Shown here: one piece after another, positions 42,768 through 52,684 of the stretch | How the letters are laid out: the number at the start of each line of letters is the position of its first letter | Position numbering within the stretch: the first letter of the stretch is position 1 | Assembly: GCA_017554385.1 (NCBI GenBank) | Contig: JAFZIL010000036.1 | Coordinates: 45,709 to 109,708, forward strand | Origin: Prevotella sp. | Lineage (GTDB): Bacteria > Bacteroidota > Bacteroidia > Bacteroidales > Bacteroidaceae | Direction: 5' to 3' | Length of the DNA: 64,000 bases | The notes under the pieces: generated by a model | Databases searched by the model: none | What the model was told of the DNA's origin: nothing | Seen by the model: the letters and a program-made list of their open reading frames with translations, nothing else | Translations under genes and position numbers: made by a program

Positions 42768-44162
42768 TTATTCGTATGCCCCCATACGCAGACGATCGAC
42801 CTCCTCCTCAGTGAGATAGCGCCAGTCGCCACGCTTCAGGTTCTTCTTCGTCAGTCCGGCAAACTGCACGCGGTCAAGCTTTGTCACCTTATAGCCAAGG
42901 CTCTCAAAGATACGGCGTACGATACGGTTCTTACCTGAGTGAATCTCAATACCGACCTGTTTCTTGTCGACGGGATCAGCATACTGAATATCATCGGCCT
43001 TAATCTCACCATCATCAAGGATGACACCCTCGGCAATGCGCTGCAGATCGTGAGCTGTCACATTACGGTCAAGATAGACATGGTAGATCTTTTTCTTGAG
43101 ATACTTAGGATGTGTGAGCTTAGATGCGAGGTCACCATCATTGGTGAGAAGGAGCACGCCCGTGGTGTTACGGTCTAAGCGACCAACAGGATAGATGCGC
43201 TCCGGACATGCGTTCTTCACCAGGTCCATCACTGTCTTACGCTGCTGAGGATCGTCGCTCGTGGTGACATAGTCCTTCGGCTTGTTCAGCAGCACATAGA
43301 CCTTCTTCTCGAGCGTGACAGGTTCATCATGGAAACGAACCACATCGCTGCGCAACACCTTTGTGCCCAACTCGGTGACCACCTCGCCATTGACCGTAAC
43401 AACACCTGCCTGGATAAACTCGTCGGCCTCACGACGGCTACAAACACCGGCATTGGCCAGGAACTTGTTCAGACGAAGCGGCTCATTGGGATCATAATTC
43501 TGCTCCTTATACTCAATGCGCTTCTTCATCGAGTACTTGGCATTGGGATCGTAGTCGGCAGTACGCTTACGGAAACCTCCCTGGGGACGCTGGCCATAAC
43601 CGCCTCGCTGCTGGTAACCACCCTGAGGACGCTGGCCGTAGCCACCCTGACGAGGCTGACCATAGCCACCGCGCTGCTGATAGCCACCCTGAGGACGCTG
43701 GCCGTAGCCACCCTGACGAGGCTGACCATAGCCACCACGTGGCTGATAACCGCCCTCCTGCTGACCATACTGCTGACGAGGCTGGTAACCCTGCTGATCA
43801 TCACCATCCTGATTATAACGGGGACGATAACCACCCTGGGGACGAGGCTGATAGCCGCCACGCTGCTGGTAACCACCACCATTATTATAATTATTACGCG
43901 GACGATAGCCACCCTGCTGGCGTGGTGACGGGCTCTGCAAGCCGGCACCAAAACCTTCAGGACGGAACCCTCCCTCATTATCATTGTTCCTGTTATAGGC
44001 TGGACGGTCGTATCCCCCTGATGTAGGGCGCTGTCCTGTGTGAATACGCGGACGCGGCGAACGGCCGGCCGGTCTGAACTCTCGCTGGTAACCCTCACGG
44101 CTACTGTCTTGCTGATCTTGTGCAGTCAGTTCTTCCTGCTTCTTCTCGTTTTCGAATTCCAT
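42768..44162 (-). CDS. RluB/RsuA-family pseudouridine synthase with a repetitive Gly/Arg/Gln/Tyr N-terminal tail
   Basis: The C-terminal 245 residues of this 464-residue protein form an S4 domain ([20 protein letters not shown]) and a pseudouridine synthase domain with the catalytic Asp in [20 protein letters not shown] and the closing motif [20 protein letters not shown], as in RluB-type enzymes that modify 23S rRNA. The first 220 residues are a disordered tail with repeated words such as [20 protein letters not shown]. Such tails are known on several Bacteroidetes RNA-modifying and RNA-binding proteins and may drive RNA binding or condensate formation. The DNA encoding them is a tandem repeat, so length variation between strains is likely. 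Confidence 0.9.
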   Translation of the reverse strand: MEFENEKKQEELTAQDQQDSSREGYQREFRPAGRSPRPRIHTGQRPTSGGYDRPAYNRNNDNEGGFRPEGFGAGLQSPSPRQQGGYRPRNNYNNGGGYQQRGGYQPRPQGGYRPRYNQDGDDQQGYQPRQQYGQQEGGYQPRGGYGQPRQGGYGQRPQGGYQQRGGYGQPRQGGYGQRPQGGYQQRGGYGQRPQGGFRKRTADYDPNAKYSMKKRIEYKEQNYDPNEPLRLNKFLANAGVCSRREADEFIQAGVVTVNGEVVTELGTKVLRSDVVRFHDEPVTLEKKVYVLLNKPKDYVTTSDDPQQRKTVMDLVKNACPERIYPVGRLDRNTTGVLLLTNDGDLASKLTHPKYLKKKIYHVYLDRNVTAHDLQRIAEGVILDDGEIKADDIQYADPVDKKQVGIEIHSGKNRIVRRIFESLGYKVTKLDRVQFAGLTKKNLKRGDWRYLTEEEVDRLRMGAYE

Positions 44163-44230
44163 AATCTCTTACTTTTTTTGTTTTTGTTTTTGGTTGACAA
44201 ATGTGCCTTCACGGCATTATTAAATATGTA

Positions 44231-45577
44231 TTACATTCCAGTATAGTTCCATGGCGTAATAGCCATGAGTTCTTCTTTCACGGCATCGCTTACCTCAAGT
44301 GTCTGGATGAAAGCGTGTATCGTCTCTTCCGTCATCTTCTCGTTGGTACGAGTAAGCGATTTCAGGGCCTCATAGGGATGGGGATAAGCCTCACGACGCA
44401 AGATGGTCTGTATGGCCTCGGCCACCACTGCCCACGTCTGTTCGAGATCCTCGTGCAGTTTTTCCTCATTGAGTATCAACTTGCGCAATCCCTTCAGCGT
44501 GCTCTGGAAAGCGATGACACTATGACCCATTGGCACACCTACGTTGCGGAGAACCGTTGAGTCGGTGAGGTCGCGCTGCAAACGGCTTACAGGCAATTTC
44601 TGTGCCAAAAATGCAAGTATGGCATTTGACATACCCAGATTGCCCTCTGAATTTTCATAATCGATGGGATTCACCTTGTGCGGCATGGCACTCGAACCGA
44701 CCTCGCCAGCCTTGATCTTCTGCTTGAAATACTCCATGGAGATATACATCCAGAAGTCACGGTCAAGGTCAATGACAATCGTATTGATACGACGCATCGC
44801 ATCGAAAATGGCAGCCAGCCAGTCGTAGTTGGAAATCTGTGTAGTGAACTGCTCACGCTCCAAGCCCAACTTCTCCGATACAAAGTCATTGGCAAACTCA
44901 CGCCAGTCGTACTGTGGATATGCGACATGATGGGCATTCAGATTTCCCGTAGCACCGCCAAACTTTGCAGTGACAGGAGTATCCTTCAATGACCGGAGCT
45001 GCTCTTCCAGACGATAGACATAGACCATGACTTCCTTACCCAGACGGGTAGGAGATGCAGGCTGTCCATGGGTCTTTGCCAACATGGGAACGTTTTTCCA
45101 TTCAACAGCATAGTCGTTAAGCTGCTCAATCAGCTCTTCCAGCAGCGGATAGTAGACCTGTTCAAGTGCCTCTTTCACAGAAAGAGGTACACTGGTATTA
45201 TTAATATCCTGAGAGGTAAGGCCAAAATGGACAAACTCTTTATACGCCTCAAGACCGCCAATCTTATCAAACTCTTCCTTGATATAATACTCTACGGCCT
45301 TCACATCATGATTGGTGACTTTCTCGATGTCCTTCACCCGCTGAGCATCCTCAGGAGTCAATGTACGGTAAATATCACGAAGACGTTCAAAAAGCGAATG
45401 ATCAAAGCTCTCCAACTGGGGCAGAGGAAGTTCACACAGGCTGATAAAATACTCTATCTCTACCCGAATACGATAGCGCACAAGCGCATATTCTGAAAAA
45501 TAGTCGCCAAGTTGATCTGTCTTGTCTCTGTAACGGCCATCAATAGGCGAGATGGCTGTCAGTTTGCTCAATTCCAT
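44231..45577 (-). CDS. purB: Adenylosuccinate lyase
   Basis: This 448-residue enzyme of the fumarase/aspartase superfamily acts twice in purine synthesis (SAICAR to AICAR, and adenylosuccinate to AMP). It has the signature SSAMPHKVNPIDYENSEGN near residue 297, the catalytic His region VHFGLTSQDINNTSVPLSV near 140, and KTHGQPASPTRLGKE near 170. Length fits the E. coli-type enzyme. It is followed in the same direction by the RluB-type gene after 68 bp. Confidence 0.96.
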   Translation of the reverse strand: MELSKLTAISPIDGRYRDKTDQLGDYFSEYALVRYRIRVEIEYFISLCELPLPQLESFDHSLFERLRDIYRTLTPEDAQRVKDIEKVTNHDVKAVEYYIKEEFDKIGGLEAYKEFVHFGLTSQDINNTSVPLSVKEALEQVYYPLLEELIEQLNDYAVEWKNVPMLAKTHGQPASPTRLGKEVMVYVYRLEEQLRSLKDTPVTAKFGGATGNLNAHHVAYPQYDWREFANDFVSEKLGLEREQFTTQISNYDWLAAIFDAMRRINTIVIDLDRDFWMYISMEYFKQKIKAGEVGSSAMPHKVNPIDYENSEGNLGMSNAILAFLAQKLPVSRLQRDLTDSTVLRNVGVPMGHSVIAFQSTLKGLRKLILNEEKLHEDLEQTWAVVAEAIQTILRREAYPHPYEALKSLTRTNEKMTEETIHAFIQTLEVSDAVKEELMAITPWNYTGM

Positions 45578-45608
45578 TGTTGTGTTCCGATATTGTTCTT
45601 AGAAGGTG

Positions 45609-45639
45609 CAAAGTTACTACTTTATATTGAGACTACGAA
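45609..45639 (-). promoter_or_regulatory. Promoter of purB
   Basis: On the minus strand TAACTTTG (45609-45616) fits the -7 box and TTCG (45636-45639) lies 19 bp upstream as an imperfect -33 box. The -7 box is about 32 bp before the purB ATG. Confidence 0.6.
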
Positions 45640-45794
45640 ATCAAGAATCAGTATTTTTTGTCCCCATCACGTTTTTTTTGATATTTAACAAACGAGCCCT
45701 GTCACAATCAACATTTCGTTGGCTGTTCACATGGTCATCAATGAAAATACGCTGGCTGAGAGTCACCCCTATGAAAAATCTACTTCCCCATGAA

Positions 45795-45834
45795 AAGGAC
45801 TAACCGCAACCTCTACTGATTAGAGATTGCGGTT
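45795..45834 (-). terminator. Terminator of tRNA-Val
   Basis: AACCGCAA (45802-45809) pairs with TTGCGGTT (45827-45834), and an inner tctcta/tagagg stem extends it. On the minus strand it is followed by AGTCCTTTTC. It is 7 bp past the tRNA 3' end. Confidence 0.85.
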
Positions 45835-45841
45835 GAAACTG

Positions 45842-45916
45842 TGGGCGTTGACGGATTCGAACCGCCGACCCTCTGCTTGTAAGGCAGATGCTCTGAACCA
45901 ACTGAGCTAAACGCCC
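45842..45916 (-). tRNA. tRNA-Val (anticodon UAC)
   Basis: The 75-nt transcript folds as a full cloverleaf: acceptor GGGCGTT/AACGCCC, D arm AGCTCAGTTGGTTCAGAGC, anticodon stem TCTGC/GCAGA with loop CTTACAA, and T arm GTCGGCGGTTCGAATCCGTC-like. The loop gives anticodon TAC. The 3' CCA is not encoded, as is usual in Bacteroidetes. A strong promoter and a terminator flank it. Confidence 0.97.
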
Positions 45917-45935
45917 TGCTTTTGTTAAGCGGGTG

Positions 45936-45967
45936 CAAAGGTACGAAGTTTTCCTGAATTGACCAAA
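45936..45967 (-). promoter_or_regulatory. Promoter of tRNA-Val
   Basis: On the minus strand TTTG (45964-45967) is followed after 20 bp by TACCTTTG (45936-45943). The -7 box is 19 bp before the mature tRNA 5' end. Confidence 0.8.
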
Positions 45968-46019
45968 TTTTTCTCTATTTATTTTCTCAGTTTTCAAAAA
46001 AAACATCAGAAAAGCGTCC

Positions 46020-46065
46020 CTTTGCAGAAAAAGACATTGCCATGCACCCATAGGCGCATGGCAAT
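46020..46065 (-). terminator. Terminator of the OmpA-lipoprotein operon
   Basis: ATTGCCATGC (46036-46045) and GCATGGCAAT (46056-46065) make a perfect 10-bp stem. On the minus strand the stem is followed by GTCTTTTTCTG. It is about 30 bp past the lipoprotein stop codon. Confidence 0.9.
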
Positions 46066-46096
46066 ATCGTAGACAAATAATTATAATCTGTAATGA

Positions 46097-47542
46097 TTAG
46101 TTGCCACCTCCGACATGAGTATCCTCAGGCTCAGGATAGGTAGCATAGGGATAGACAAATGTTGCGCCATACTCTTTCGCTGTGAAGGATGCATCGGCAT
46201 TAGCAATAGAGAAAATCTTATTGCTGATTGTCTGGTAGCCGACAAGATAGAGTGTACCATTTGCAGGCAGCGAATATGCGGGTGCGAACTCATAGTTCTT
46301 CGTCACAAGAGCAGGTGTGCTCACGGCACGAGTACCATACTTACGCATAACCATCTTACGGAGATAATCGGTAAGCGATCCCTCGATAGTGTTGGCCAAG
46401 ACCACGCCATCCTTTGCGGTGTAGGGCATTGAGGTAATGCTACGAGCAGACGATGTGGTGTTCTGGATAGGCTCAGCAGTGATGCTCTCATACTCTACGG
46501 CACCAGCAGTCTCATTAATCTTCACACCAACGGCAAACGACTGGGTCTGGAGAATGTTCAACTTGATCACAATCTTGTTATCCTGCTTTCTGTCGACATC
46601 AACGACACCATTGCCGATAGTCAGAGGACTCCAGCTATCACCCGTAATGGTACGGAAAAGCACAACAGCCTTCTTGGTGTTATTATCGGGAAGGGTAATG
46701 GTCACGGTATAATAGGCATCACCAGGAAGTTGCAGAACGAAAGGACCTGCATCGACACCAACACCAGCCATCAACTCATAGCCACCAGGGAGAGCGGTCG
46801 TGGCACGAGTCATCAGACGTGCGCCAGCCACATTGTTATCCTCGGCCAGTTTCTTTGCGTCCTCAAGGCTGTTAATGTTCACCAAGAACACTGAGAAGTC
46901 ATCGATGCTACCGCCCTGCTGAGCAAGCTGAGAAGCGACATCGTCATAGTCACTGCCCGAAATGGCAGGAGTCTCAACCTGAACGGTGATCTCATTTGTC
47001 TTGGTCTGGTCACCATTGGGGTCAGTGGTGTTCACGATATTACCAGTACCGTCGTCCTGAGTAGTGGTCTCAATGACAAGCTCATCACTGGCAGCGGCAG
47101 TTCCACCAAGTTTCACTTCAGTAGACTTTACCTCCTTGGTCAGATAGAACACCTGGTCAACGTTCTGTCCGGCACGGACGTTCTTGCCATCAATGGTCTG
47201 AGTGGTAACAGCAAGAGAGAACGTCTCAGATGCCGACTTGTAACCATTCTTTGTTACAAGAACTTCCCATGTACCATCGGCAAGACCAGCGACCTCGAAA
47301 ACATTGTTAGACACGGAAACGAGACGAGTCGAGGCCGTACCTTGACGGCTAAGACTCACCGTTGCGCCAGTCAACACCTTTCCATCACCATCGAGGATGA
47401 CACCACGGATAGCGTGCTTCGGTGCAATAGACTTAGTAACTTCAGGAGCAGATTCGTCACTCCCACTGTGGCAAGCAGTAAAACCTAATGCCATGCCAAA
47501 TCCTAATGTCAGGATAAAGGCTTTGCTGAATACTTTTTTCAT
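46097..47542 (-). CDS. Lipoprotein with carboxypeptidase-regulatory-like domain (possibly DUF3869)
   Basis: This 481-residue protein has a lipoprotein signal with cysteine in GFTACHSGSDESAP, then a carboxypeptidase-regulatory-like beta-sandwich near residues 45-115 (AIRGVILDGDGKVLTGATVS; GTWEVLVTKNGYKSASETFS). The rest contains GDAYYTVTITLPDNNTKKAV and a segment ending in a proline-rich tail; I tentatively connect it with DUF3869 proteins of Bacteroidales. It follows the OmpA-like gene by 26 bp and shares its terminator, so it may help anchor or organise the envelope with it. No catalytic motif is visible. Confidence 0.75.
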   Translation of the reverse strand: MKKVFSKAFILTLGFGMALGFTACHSGSDESAPEVTKSIAPKHAIRGVILDGDGKVLTGATVSLSRQGTASTRLVSVSNNVFEVAGLADGTWEVLVTKNGYKSASETFSLAVTTQTIDGKNVRAGQNVDQVFYLTKEVKSTEVKLGGTAAASDELVIETTTQDDGTGNIVNTTDPNGDQTKTNEITVQVETPAISGSDYDDVASQLAQQGGSIDDFSVFLVNINSLEDAKKLAEDNNVAGARLMTRATTALPGGYELMAGVGVDAGPFVLQLPGDAYYTVTITLPDNNTKKAVVLFRTITGDSWSPLTIGNGVVDVDRKQDNKIVIKLNILQTQSFAVGVKINETAGAVEYESITAEPIQNTTSSARSITSMPYTAKDGVVLANTIEGSLTDYLRKMVMRKYGTRAVSTPALVTKNYEFAPAYSLPANGTLYLVGYQTISNKIFSIANADASFTAKEYGATFVYPYATYPEPEDTHVGGGN

Positions 47543-47568
47543 AAGCTATTTATAATTGTTTTTAGTCA

Positions 47569-48732
47569 TTACTTGATAACCACCGTAGCACGACGGTTAA
47601 AGGTATAAGGAGTCAGATCGTCAACGCCACCACCGGCAACAACCTCGATGTCGCTCTCGCTGACACCCATCTTCACGATTTCGGCCTTCACTACTTCTGC
47701 ACGCTTCTGGCTGAGTCCCTTATTACCATTCTCCTTGCCAGTCTTGTTGTCAGCATAGCCAGTGACCACGAGCTTTGAACCATGGGCCTTAGCAACATTT
47801 GCCAGTTCCTTCACATCTTCCAGATCCTTACGCGAAACGATTTGCCAACTGTTCAGGTTGAAGAACACAGAAGCGGGAGCGGCAACGACCTCCTTAACGG
47901 TGATGGTCTCAGTCTTGGCAGGACGGTTGTTAGCCTCAGCAAGCAGGTTCTTCAGGCGTGCGTTCTCAGCCTCCTCGTCAGCGAGCTGGGCATTGATGGC
48001 GTCGATCTGACTCTGCGACAGAGCCTTGAGGGCGTCGACATCGGGAGTCTTGTTCCATGTGCCCTTACCCAGGTTGTAGGTCACACCAACCTCAAAGTTG
48101 AAGTAACGGTCGGTCGTACCAATCGAGGTGCCATAGACATTATGGTTTGTTGCAGCGGCAGCTGTGATATCGTCATCAGAGATGTTCAGGCCGAGTTCAA
48201 GATTAAGCAGCAGCTTGTTGGTGAGCTTCAAGGTGTTGAGCAGACCGATACTGTAGACATGGGCATAATCATTGGCCGTGCAGTTACGCATGATACCAGT
48301 TCCGAAATAGGGAACCAGGTTGTAGGGACGATTCTCATCATAGCCACAGAACATATTGGTCAGGTTGAAGAGCACCTGCTCCTGAGCATTCCAATACTTG
48401 AAGGCGTTGGTCTCGGCATCCTCAGAGATAACGTTACGTCCCCAGATACCATTGATCTTCGTGCGGAGTCCAATACCCGGCGTGAACCATTTGCCCACAG
48501 CCAGAGACAGTCCGAGATTACTACGGAAACCTTTCAGGGGGCTTGATGAGAAGTCAAGGTTCTTCTCTTCATTCGAATAGAATGCGCCATAGGCCAAATT
48601 GCCCTGAACGAACCAATTGCTCCAGAATGAATTAGTAGCAACGCTATACTTCATCTCAGGAGTCTCGCCAGTCTGTGCCATCCCAGCAACAGAAACGCCA
48701 GCAAATGCCAGCATCAGAAAAAACTTTTTCAT
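47569..48732 (-). CDS. OmpA-family outer-membrane protein
   Basis: From the ATG at 48732 the protein has 387 residues with signal peptide MKKFFLMLAFAGVSVAGMAQ. A longer frame upstream has no signal-peptide logic and is rejected. The N-terminal half forms a beta-barrel (SNLGLSLAVGKWFTPGIGLR; FNFEVGVTYNLGKGTW), followed by a short coiled coil (ADEEAENARLKNLLAEANNR) and a C-terminal OmpA-like peptidoglycan-binding domain (KLVVTGYADNKTGKENGNKG; LSQKRAEVVKAEIVKMGV). It should link the outer membrane to peptidoglycan. The downstream lipoprotein is co-transcribed. Confidence 0.92.
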   Translation of the reverse strand: MKKFFLMLAFAGVSVAGMAQTGETPEMKYSVATNSFWSNWFVQGNLAYGAFYSNEEKNLDFSSSPLKGFRSNLGLSLAVGKWFTPGIGLRTKINGIWGRNVISEDAETNAFKYWNAQEQVLFNLTNMFCGYDENRPYNLVPYFGTGIMRNCTANDYAHVYSIGLLNTLKLTNKLLLNLELGLNISDDDITAAAATNHNVYGTSIGTTDRYFNFEVGVTYNLGKGTWNKTPDVDALKALSQSQIDAINAQLADEEAENARLKNLLAEANNRPAKTETITVKEVVAAPASVFFNLNSWQIVSRKDLEDVKELANVAKAHGSKLVVTGYADNKTGKENGNKGLSQKRAEVVKAEIVKMGVSESDIEVVAGGGVDDLTPYTFNRRATVVIK

Positions 48733-48774
48733 TGTTAATAAACTATTTAAAACATTAATTTCGAAATTACGATG

Positions 48775-48782
48775 CAAAATTA
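48775..48782 (-). promoter_or_regulatory. Candidate -7 box for the OmpA operon
   Basis: TAATTTTG on the minus strand fits TAnnTTTG, about 42 bp upstream of the ATG. No exact TTTG is at the expected spacing, so confidence is moderate. Confidence 0.5.
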
Positions 48783-48895
48783 GACAAAATAAATTAAACC
48801 ACCAACATTTTTCCCACAAATCTGACTAATTATTGCAAATTTCACAACAGAAAATAATAAAAGTATAGTTCATTAGCCCTTTTTATTGGTCAATT

Positions 48896-50713
48896 TCACC
48901 CCAATAATTTGTCAATATCACTCTGTGGGAGGATGCAAAGGACAGTACGACCATCGGGGGTGTAGTTGACATTGGAACATGCGAAGAGCTCATTGACCAG
49001 CCGTTCCATTTCCTCATTGTCAAGTACTTGCCCTACAGGAATAGCAGCATTACGGGCCAAGCTGAGGGCGAGATTCGAATGAAGGAGCTGAGGGTCGGAC
49101 ACGCCGGCAGCAGCATCGGCAATCATGCTATGTAAGAGCGTAACCGGATTCAGCCCATCGAGCTCGGCGGGGACTCCTCCCACAGCAAAGCTGCCACCAC
49201 CCAAATCGGTCAGGTCAAAGCCTATGCGCTGCAATTCCGGCAACACTTTCTGCACCACCACAGCCTCAGCAGGCGAGAACTGCATGACCTCAGAGAAGAG
49301 CAATCGCTGAATACGAGCCGTATGGCGAGAAAGCTGATCAACATACCGTTCATACCTGATGCGCACATCTGCCCGATGCTGGTCAATAATCATCAGTCCC
49401 GATTTCACTGCCGTCAGGATATAGCGACCCTTATACTGATAATGGGTGGGTGACTTCTCAGCAATAAGGTCCAAGCTGGAGTCTGTAGCGGTCTCGTCTG
49501 GAACGAACAGTTCTGTCTGCTCAACCTGCGAACGCGAAGAATGCAGCGCGCCTTCATAAAGCTGCTGCCAGGAATCACCAGAAGAGCTATGAGGCTCTTT
49601 GTTCTTGAAAGGATTATAGTCCGGATTATAGGTCACCTTAGGTGTCGCCACTGAGTCACGCAGAGGATCGAACACAGGAATATCCGGTCGTCCTTCGGAA
49701 TCAAAGTCTATCGTTGGCACATCACAAAAACGGCCGATGGCTTCCTTGACAGCTGCAGACAGGATTTGCCATATACTCTGTTCGTTCTCAAATTTTATTT
49801 CAGTCTTCGTAGGGTGGATGTTCACGTCGATGTCGGCAGGAGCCACTTCAAAATAGATGAAATAGGGGACCTGCATTCCTTCAGGTAGCAGTCGCTCGAA
49901 GGCATTGGTCACTGCTTTATGGAAATAGGCATGCTTCATGAACCGACCGTTCACAAAGAAATAGTTCTGCACACCTTTTTTCTTGGCGGATTCGGGTTTC
50001 CCCACAAAACCGCGAATACGACAAATGACCGTATCGACTTCAACAGGCAACAAGTCTTGATTGAGTTTCTTGCCGAACACGTCACAGATGCGCTGCCGAA
50101 GGGAGCCTGTCTTCAGATTCATCAGCTCCTGACCGTTGGAATGAAGCGTAAAAGCAATCTCAGGATAGACCAACACGATACGCTCAAAAGCCATAAGGAT
50201 ATTGCTCAGTTCTGTAGCGTTCGTCTTCAGGAACTTGCGTCGTGCAGGCACATTAAAGAACAAGTTCTCCACTTTGAAATTACTGCCTACAGGACAAGAC
50301 GCAGGTTCCTGCTGTACTATGCGCGAACCTTGCAGCGATAAGTGTGTTCCAATTTCTTCGTCCTCCATTCTGGTGGTCAGTTCCACTTGTGCAACAGCAG
50401 CAATCGACGGAAGAGCCTCACCGCGGAAACCCATGGTCTGAAGAGAGAAAAGGTCGTCGGCCTTTCGGATTTTCGACGTGGCATGCCGCTCGAATGCCAA
50501 GCGGGCATCGGTTTCAGACATTCCTTTTCCGTCATCGATAACCTGAACCAGCGTACGTCCCGCGTCGACAATCTGAACGTGAATGTTACGAGCACCCGCA
50601 TCTACTGAGTTCTCGACGAGTTCCTTAACAACCGATGCCGGGCGCTGGATTACCTCACCCGCGGCAATCTGATTAGCCACGCTATCGGGTAAAAGCTGAA
50701 TAATATCACTCAT
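48896..50713 (-). CDS. mutL: DNA mismatch repair protein MutL
   Basis: From the ATG at 50713 the protein has 605 residues and begins [20 protein letters not shown]. The GHKL ATPase motifs are [34 protein letters not shown] and [15 protein letters not shown]. The C-terminal dimerisation domain has [17 protein letters not shown], which corresponds to the DQHA-x2-E-x4-E endonuclease motif but lacks the first Glu, so nicking activity is doubtful. The gene overlaps the small membrane-protein gene by 4 bp and is last in the guaB operon. An array of PPIase and OstA genes upstream is normal for this phylum. Confidence 0.95.
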   Translation of the reverse strand: MSDIIQLLPDSVANQIAAGEVIQRPASVVKELVENSVDAGARNIHVQIVDAGRTLVQVIDDGKGMSETDARLAFERHATSKIRKADDLFSLQTMGFRGEALPSIAAVAQVELTTRMEDEEIGTHLSLQGSRIVQQEPASCPVGSNFKVENLFFNVPARRKFLKTNATELSNILMAFERIVLVYPEIAFTLHSNGQELMNLKTGSLRQRICDVFGKKLNQDLLPVEVDTVICRIRGFVGKPESAKKKGVQNYFFVNGRFMKHAYFHKAVTNAFERLLPEGMQVPYFIYFEVAPADIDVNIHPTKTEIKFENEQSIWQILSAAVKEAIGRFCDVPTIDFDSEGRPDIPVFDPLRDSVATPKVTYNPDYNPFKNKEPHSSSGDSWQQLYEGALHSSRSQVEQTELFVPDETATDSSLDLIAEKSPTHYQYKGRYILTAVKSGLMIIDQHRADVRIRYERYVDQLSRHTARIQRLLFSEVMQFSPAEAVVVQKVLPELQRIGFDLTDLGGGSFAVGGVPAELDGLNPVTLLHSMIADAAAGVSDPQLLHSNLALSLARNAAIPVGQVLDNEEMERLVNELFACSNVNYTPDGRTVLCILPQSDIDKLLG

Positions 50714-50970
50714 AACAACAACATCCAAATCAATAACAGAACCACAATCAGCAGGAGTATCTTCCTGGTATCCAATCCCTTTCCATCATTCTTGCGGAAG
50801 CGCGTATGCCTTTGCCCACGACTGAAGACACCATGCAAGCCATCTGATTCCGATGATTCCGGAACATCAAGCCCCAGTTCCCTGCGTGCCCGGTTCTCAA
50901 TCTCGGCAAGACGGTCGCGCCTTTCGTCCAGAAAGATGGGCTTATGGTTGAAGTGCCGTGGTTTTTTCAT
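50710..50970 (-). CDS. Small single-pass membrane protein, function unknown
   Basis: This 86-residue protein has a charged N-terminal part ([20 protein letters not shown]) and a single C-terminal TM helix ([16 protein letters not shown]), so it is probably tail-anchored with its N-terminus in the cytoplasm. It overlaps the mutL start by 4 bp and the end of the OstA-like gene by 29 bp, which supports a real, translated gene. I do not recognise a family. Confidence 0.75.
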   Translation of the reverse strand: MKKPRHFNHKPIFLDERRDRLAEIENRARRELGLDVPESSESDGLHGVFSRGQRHTRFRKNDGKGLDTRKILLLIVVLLLIWMLLL

Positions 50971-52672
50971 TACCGTTGTTCTTCATCGACGTTTCACGCC
51001 GTTTTTGCGGTTTCAGCTCAGCACCTTTTTCTTTCGGACGCCACACGAAGATGTCGTCCTTCGACAATGGGCGGATATAGTCAAACCAATAAAAACCTTG
51101 AAGATAGCGTTTCTCAGGTGGTATCTGTGAGACAGGATACATATTTCCATCACTCTTCGGAGCCCAGATGCGTTTCAGTTTTTTGTTTTCCATGAACATG
51201 CGCAGTTCACTTGTCTCCATATAGACCAGTCCCACATACGAGCTGTCGGCCTCATCCTCAGGATAAAAATCCACGATCACATTATCCTTGGCTCTGGCTT
51301 CATGCATCTGCCCTTTGACAAAATAAGCAAACATCTCCTTCGACGAAATCTGATTAAACATGCCATCTTCCGGCAACTGCTCAATAGAGAAAGCCTGATT
51401 GATGACATGGGCATGATCAACCACAGAGTCCTTCATAAATACATCTATCTGCTCACCCACCAACTGCTGGTTGACGTTCCACACAATGGGATCACGATAC
51501 ATCGACATACAGGAGTCGAGCGAAGAATATACCAACGAGTCGCATACAGCCTGGACATCAACACGGTACGCACGCACCTTATTATATGCGTGCATTACTC
51601 GATATATGGAGTCTGTATCCATATTATAGGTAAAGACCTTGAACGTATCAGCATGCATATAGAGCGTATCTTTCTGTGAGAAATCCATCGCAACTGCCGA
51701 GTCGGTCACCATGGCATATCCTGTCTTGTCATTGTAATAGCCATAGTTGCTGGTAAGGATGTTTTTGTTCACAGTGTCGGTATACACAACATTATAATAC
51801 GCCTCGCTCACTTCAGTCTTACCGTCATACCATAGGCTGTCACCCGTCAGACGACGTCCCTGATTGTCAAGTATCGAACGATCTAACAGTATACCCTGTT
51901 CCTTCTGAGTATTATAATACCCCAGTTCGGAGTAGATATGGCTTTTGCCCGACGTAATATCCGACGGGCCTACTATATGCGCCAGTTTTCCACGAGTATC
52001 ATAATACAGCGAGTCGGTAGTCAGGTAAAAGTTCTTGTCGCGCATGTGGACGTCGTAATAGAAGACTGCCATCTTCGTGTCGGCATGGTACTCACCCCAG
52101 TCGCTGGTCAGCGTGGTAGTCCCATCAACGAGTTTTCCACCTTCCTGGAAATAGCCCATTGACCACAAACGGTCATAATAGAGTGAGTCTGTATACAGAG
52201 TGGTTGAACGGTTTTTCAACACTACATTCTGGAAGGCCTCCATCATCTGGTCGTTGCCATCGTAATAGCCATAGTCGCTGGTCAGCGAGAGTGTATCGCC
52301 CTGATACATCCGGACATGGCCGAAAGCCTCAAACGAGTTACTCTGTTCGAAGAAGTTGGCGCTGTCACATAGGAGGCGGGCCCCATCATGCTCGAACTCC
52401 ACATGTCCGTTGAGCACCTGCGCATTATTGTTACGCCATCGGTCGTAGCTCAGTTCGTCTGAATGGATCAGATAGATGCGTTTCTTATCAGGTGCCTGGT
52501 AGCCGGCAGGACGCGCTTTGCGTTGAGCTTGTTTTCGCTTCTGCGGACCATTGGCCATGGGCTGTGGCACCGCTGCGGCATACAAGACCATGAGGCAAAG
52601 GAGACACAGAAGCATCATGGAGATGCTTCTGTGCCTGCTTGCCTTTTTGATGTTTAAATCCTCTATACTCAA
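50942..52672 (-). CDS. OstA/LptA-like organic-solvent-tolerance protein
   Basis: This 576-residue protein has repeated OstA-like beta-strand units (IYLIHSDELSYDRWRNNNAQ; LNGHVEFEHDGARLLCDSAN; GHVRMYQGDTLSLTSDYGYY) related to LptA, the periplasmic LPS carrier, but longer. The frame opens at a TTG (52672), which gives a charged n-region (KKASRHRS) before the hydrophobic signal MMLLCLLCLMVLYAAA; the ATG at 52618 would lack that charge. It lies between SurA-like and MutL-side genes, a conserved Bacteroidales arrangement for envelope assembly. Which LPS step it serves is not known. Confidence 0.85.
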   Translation of the reverse strand: MSIEDLNIKKASRHRSISMMLLCLLCLMVLYAAAVPQPMANGPQKRKQAQRKARPAGYQAPDKKRIYLIHSDELSYDRWRNNNAQVLNGHVEFEHDGARLLCDSANFFEQSNSFEAFGHVRMYQGDTLSLTSDYGYYDGNDQMMEAFQNVVLKNRSTTLYTDSLYYDRLWSMGYFQEGGKLVDGTTTLTSDWGEYHADTKMAVFYYDVHMRDKNFYLTTDSLYYDTRGKLAHIVGPSDITSGKSHIYSELGYYNTQKEQGILLDRSILDNQGRRLTGDSLWYDGKTEVSEAYYNVVYTDTVNKNILTSNYGYYNDKTGYAMVTDSAVAMDFSQKDTLYMHADTFKVFTYNMDTDSIYRVMHAYNKVRAYRVDVQAVCDSLVYSSLDSCMSMYRDPIVWNVNQQLVGEQIDVFMKDSVVDHAHVINQAFSIEQLPEDGMFNQISSKEMFAYFVKGQMHEARAKDNVIVDFYPEDEADSSYVGLVYMETSELRMFMENKKLKRIWAPKSDGNMYPVSQIPPEKRYLQGFYWFDYIRPLSKDDIFVWRPKEKGAELKPQKRRETSMKNNGNEKTTALQP

Positions 52673-52684
52673 TTCTAAATTAGA

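Noticed and set aside
43329-43928. A 199-codon plus-strand frame rich in Thr, Leu and Ile opposite the RluB-type gene
   Set aside because: It is the reverse reading of the Gly/Gln/Arg repeat region; repeat DNA stays open in several frames without coding.
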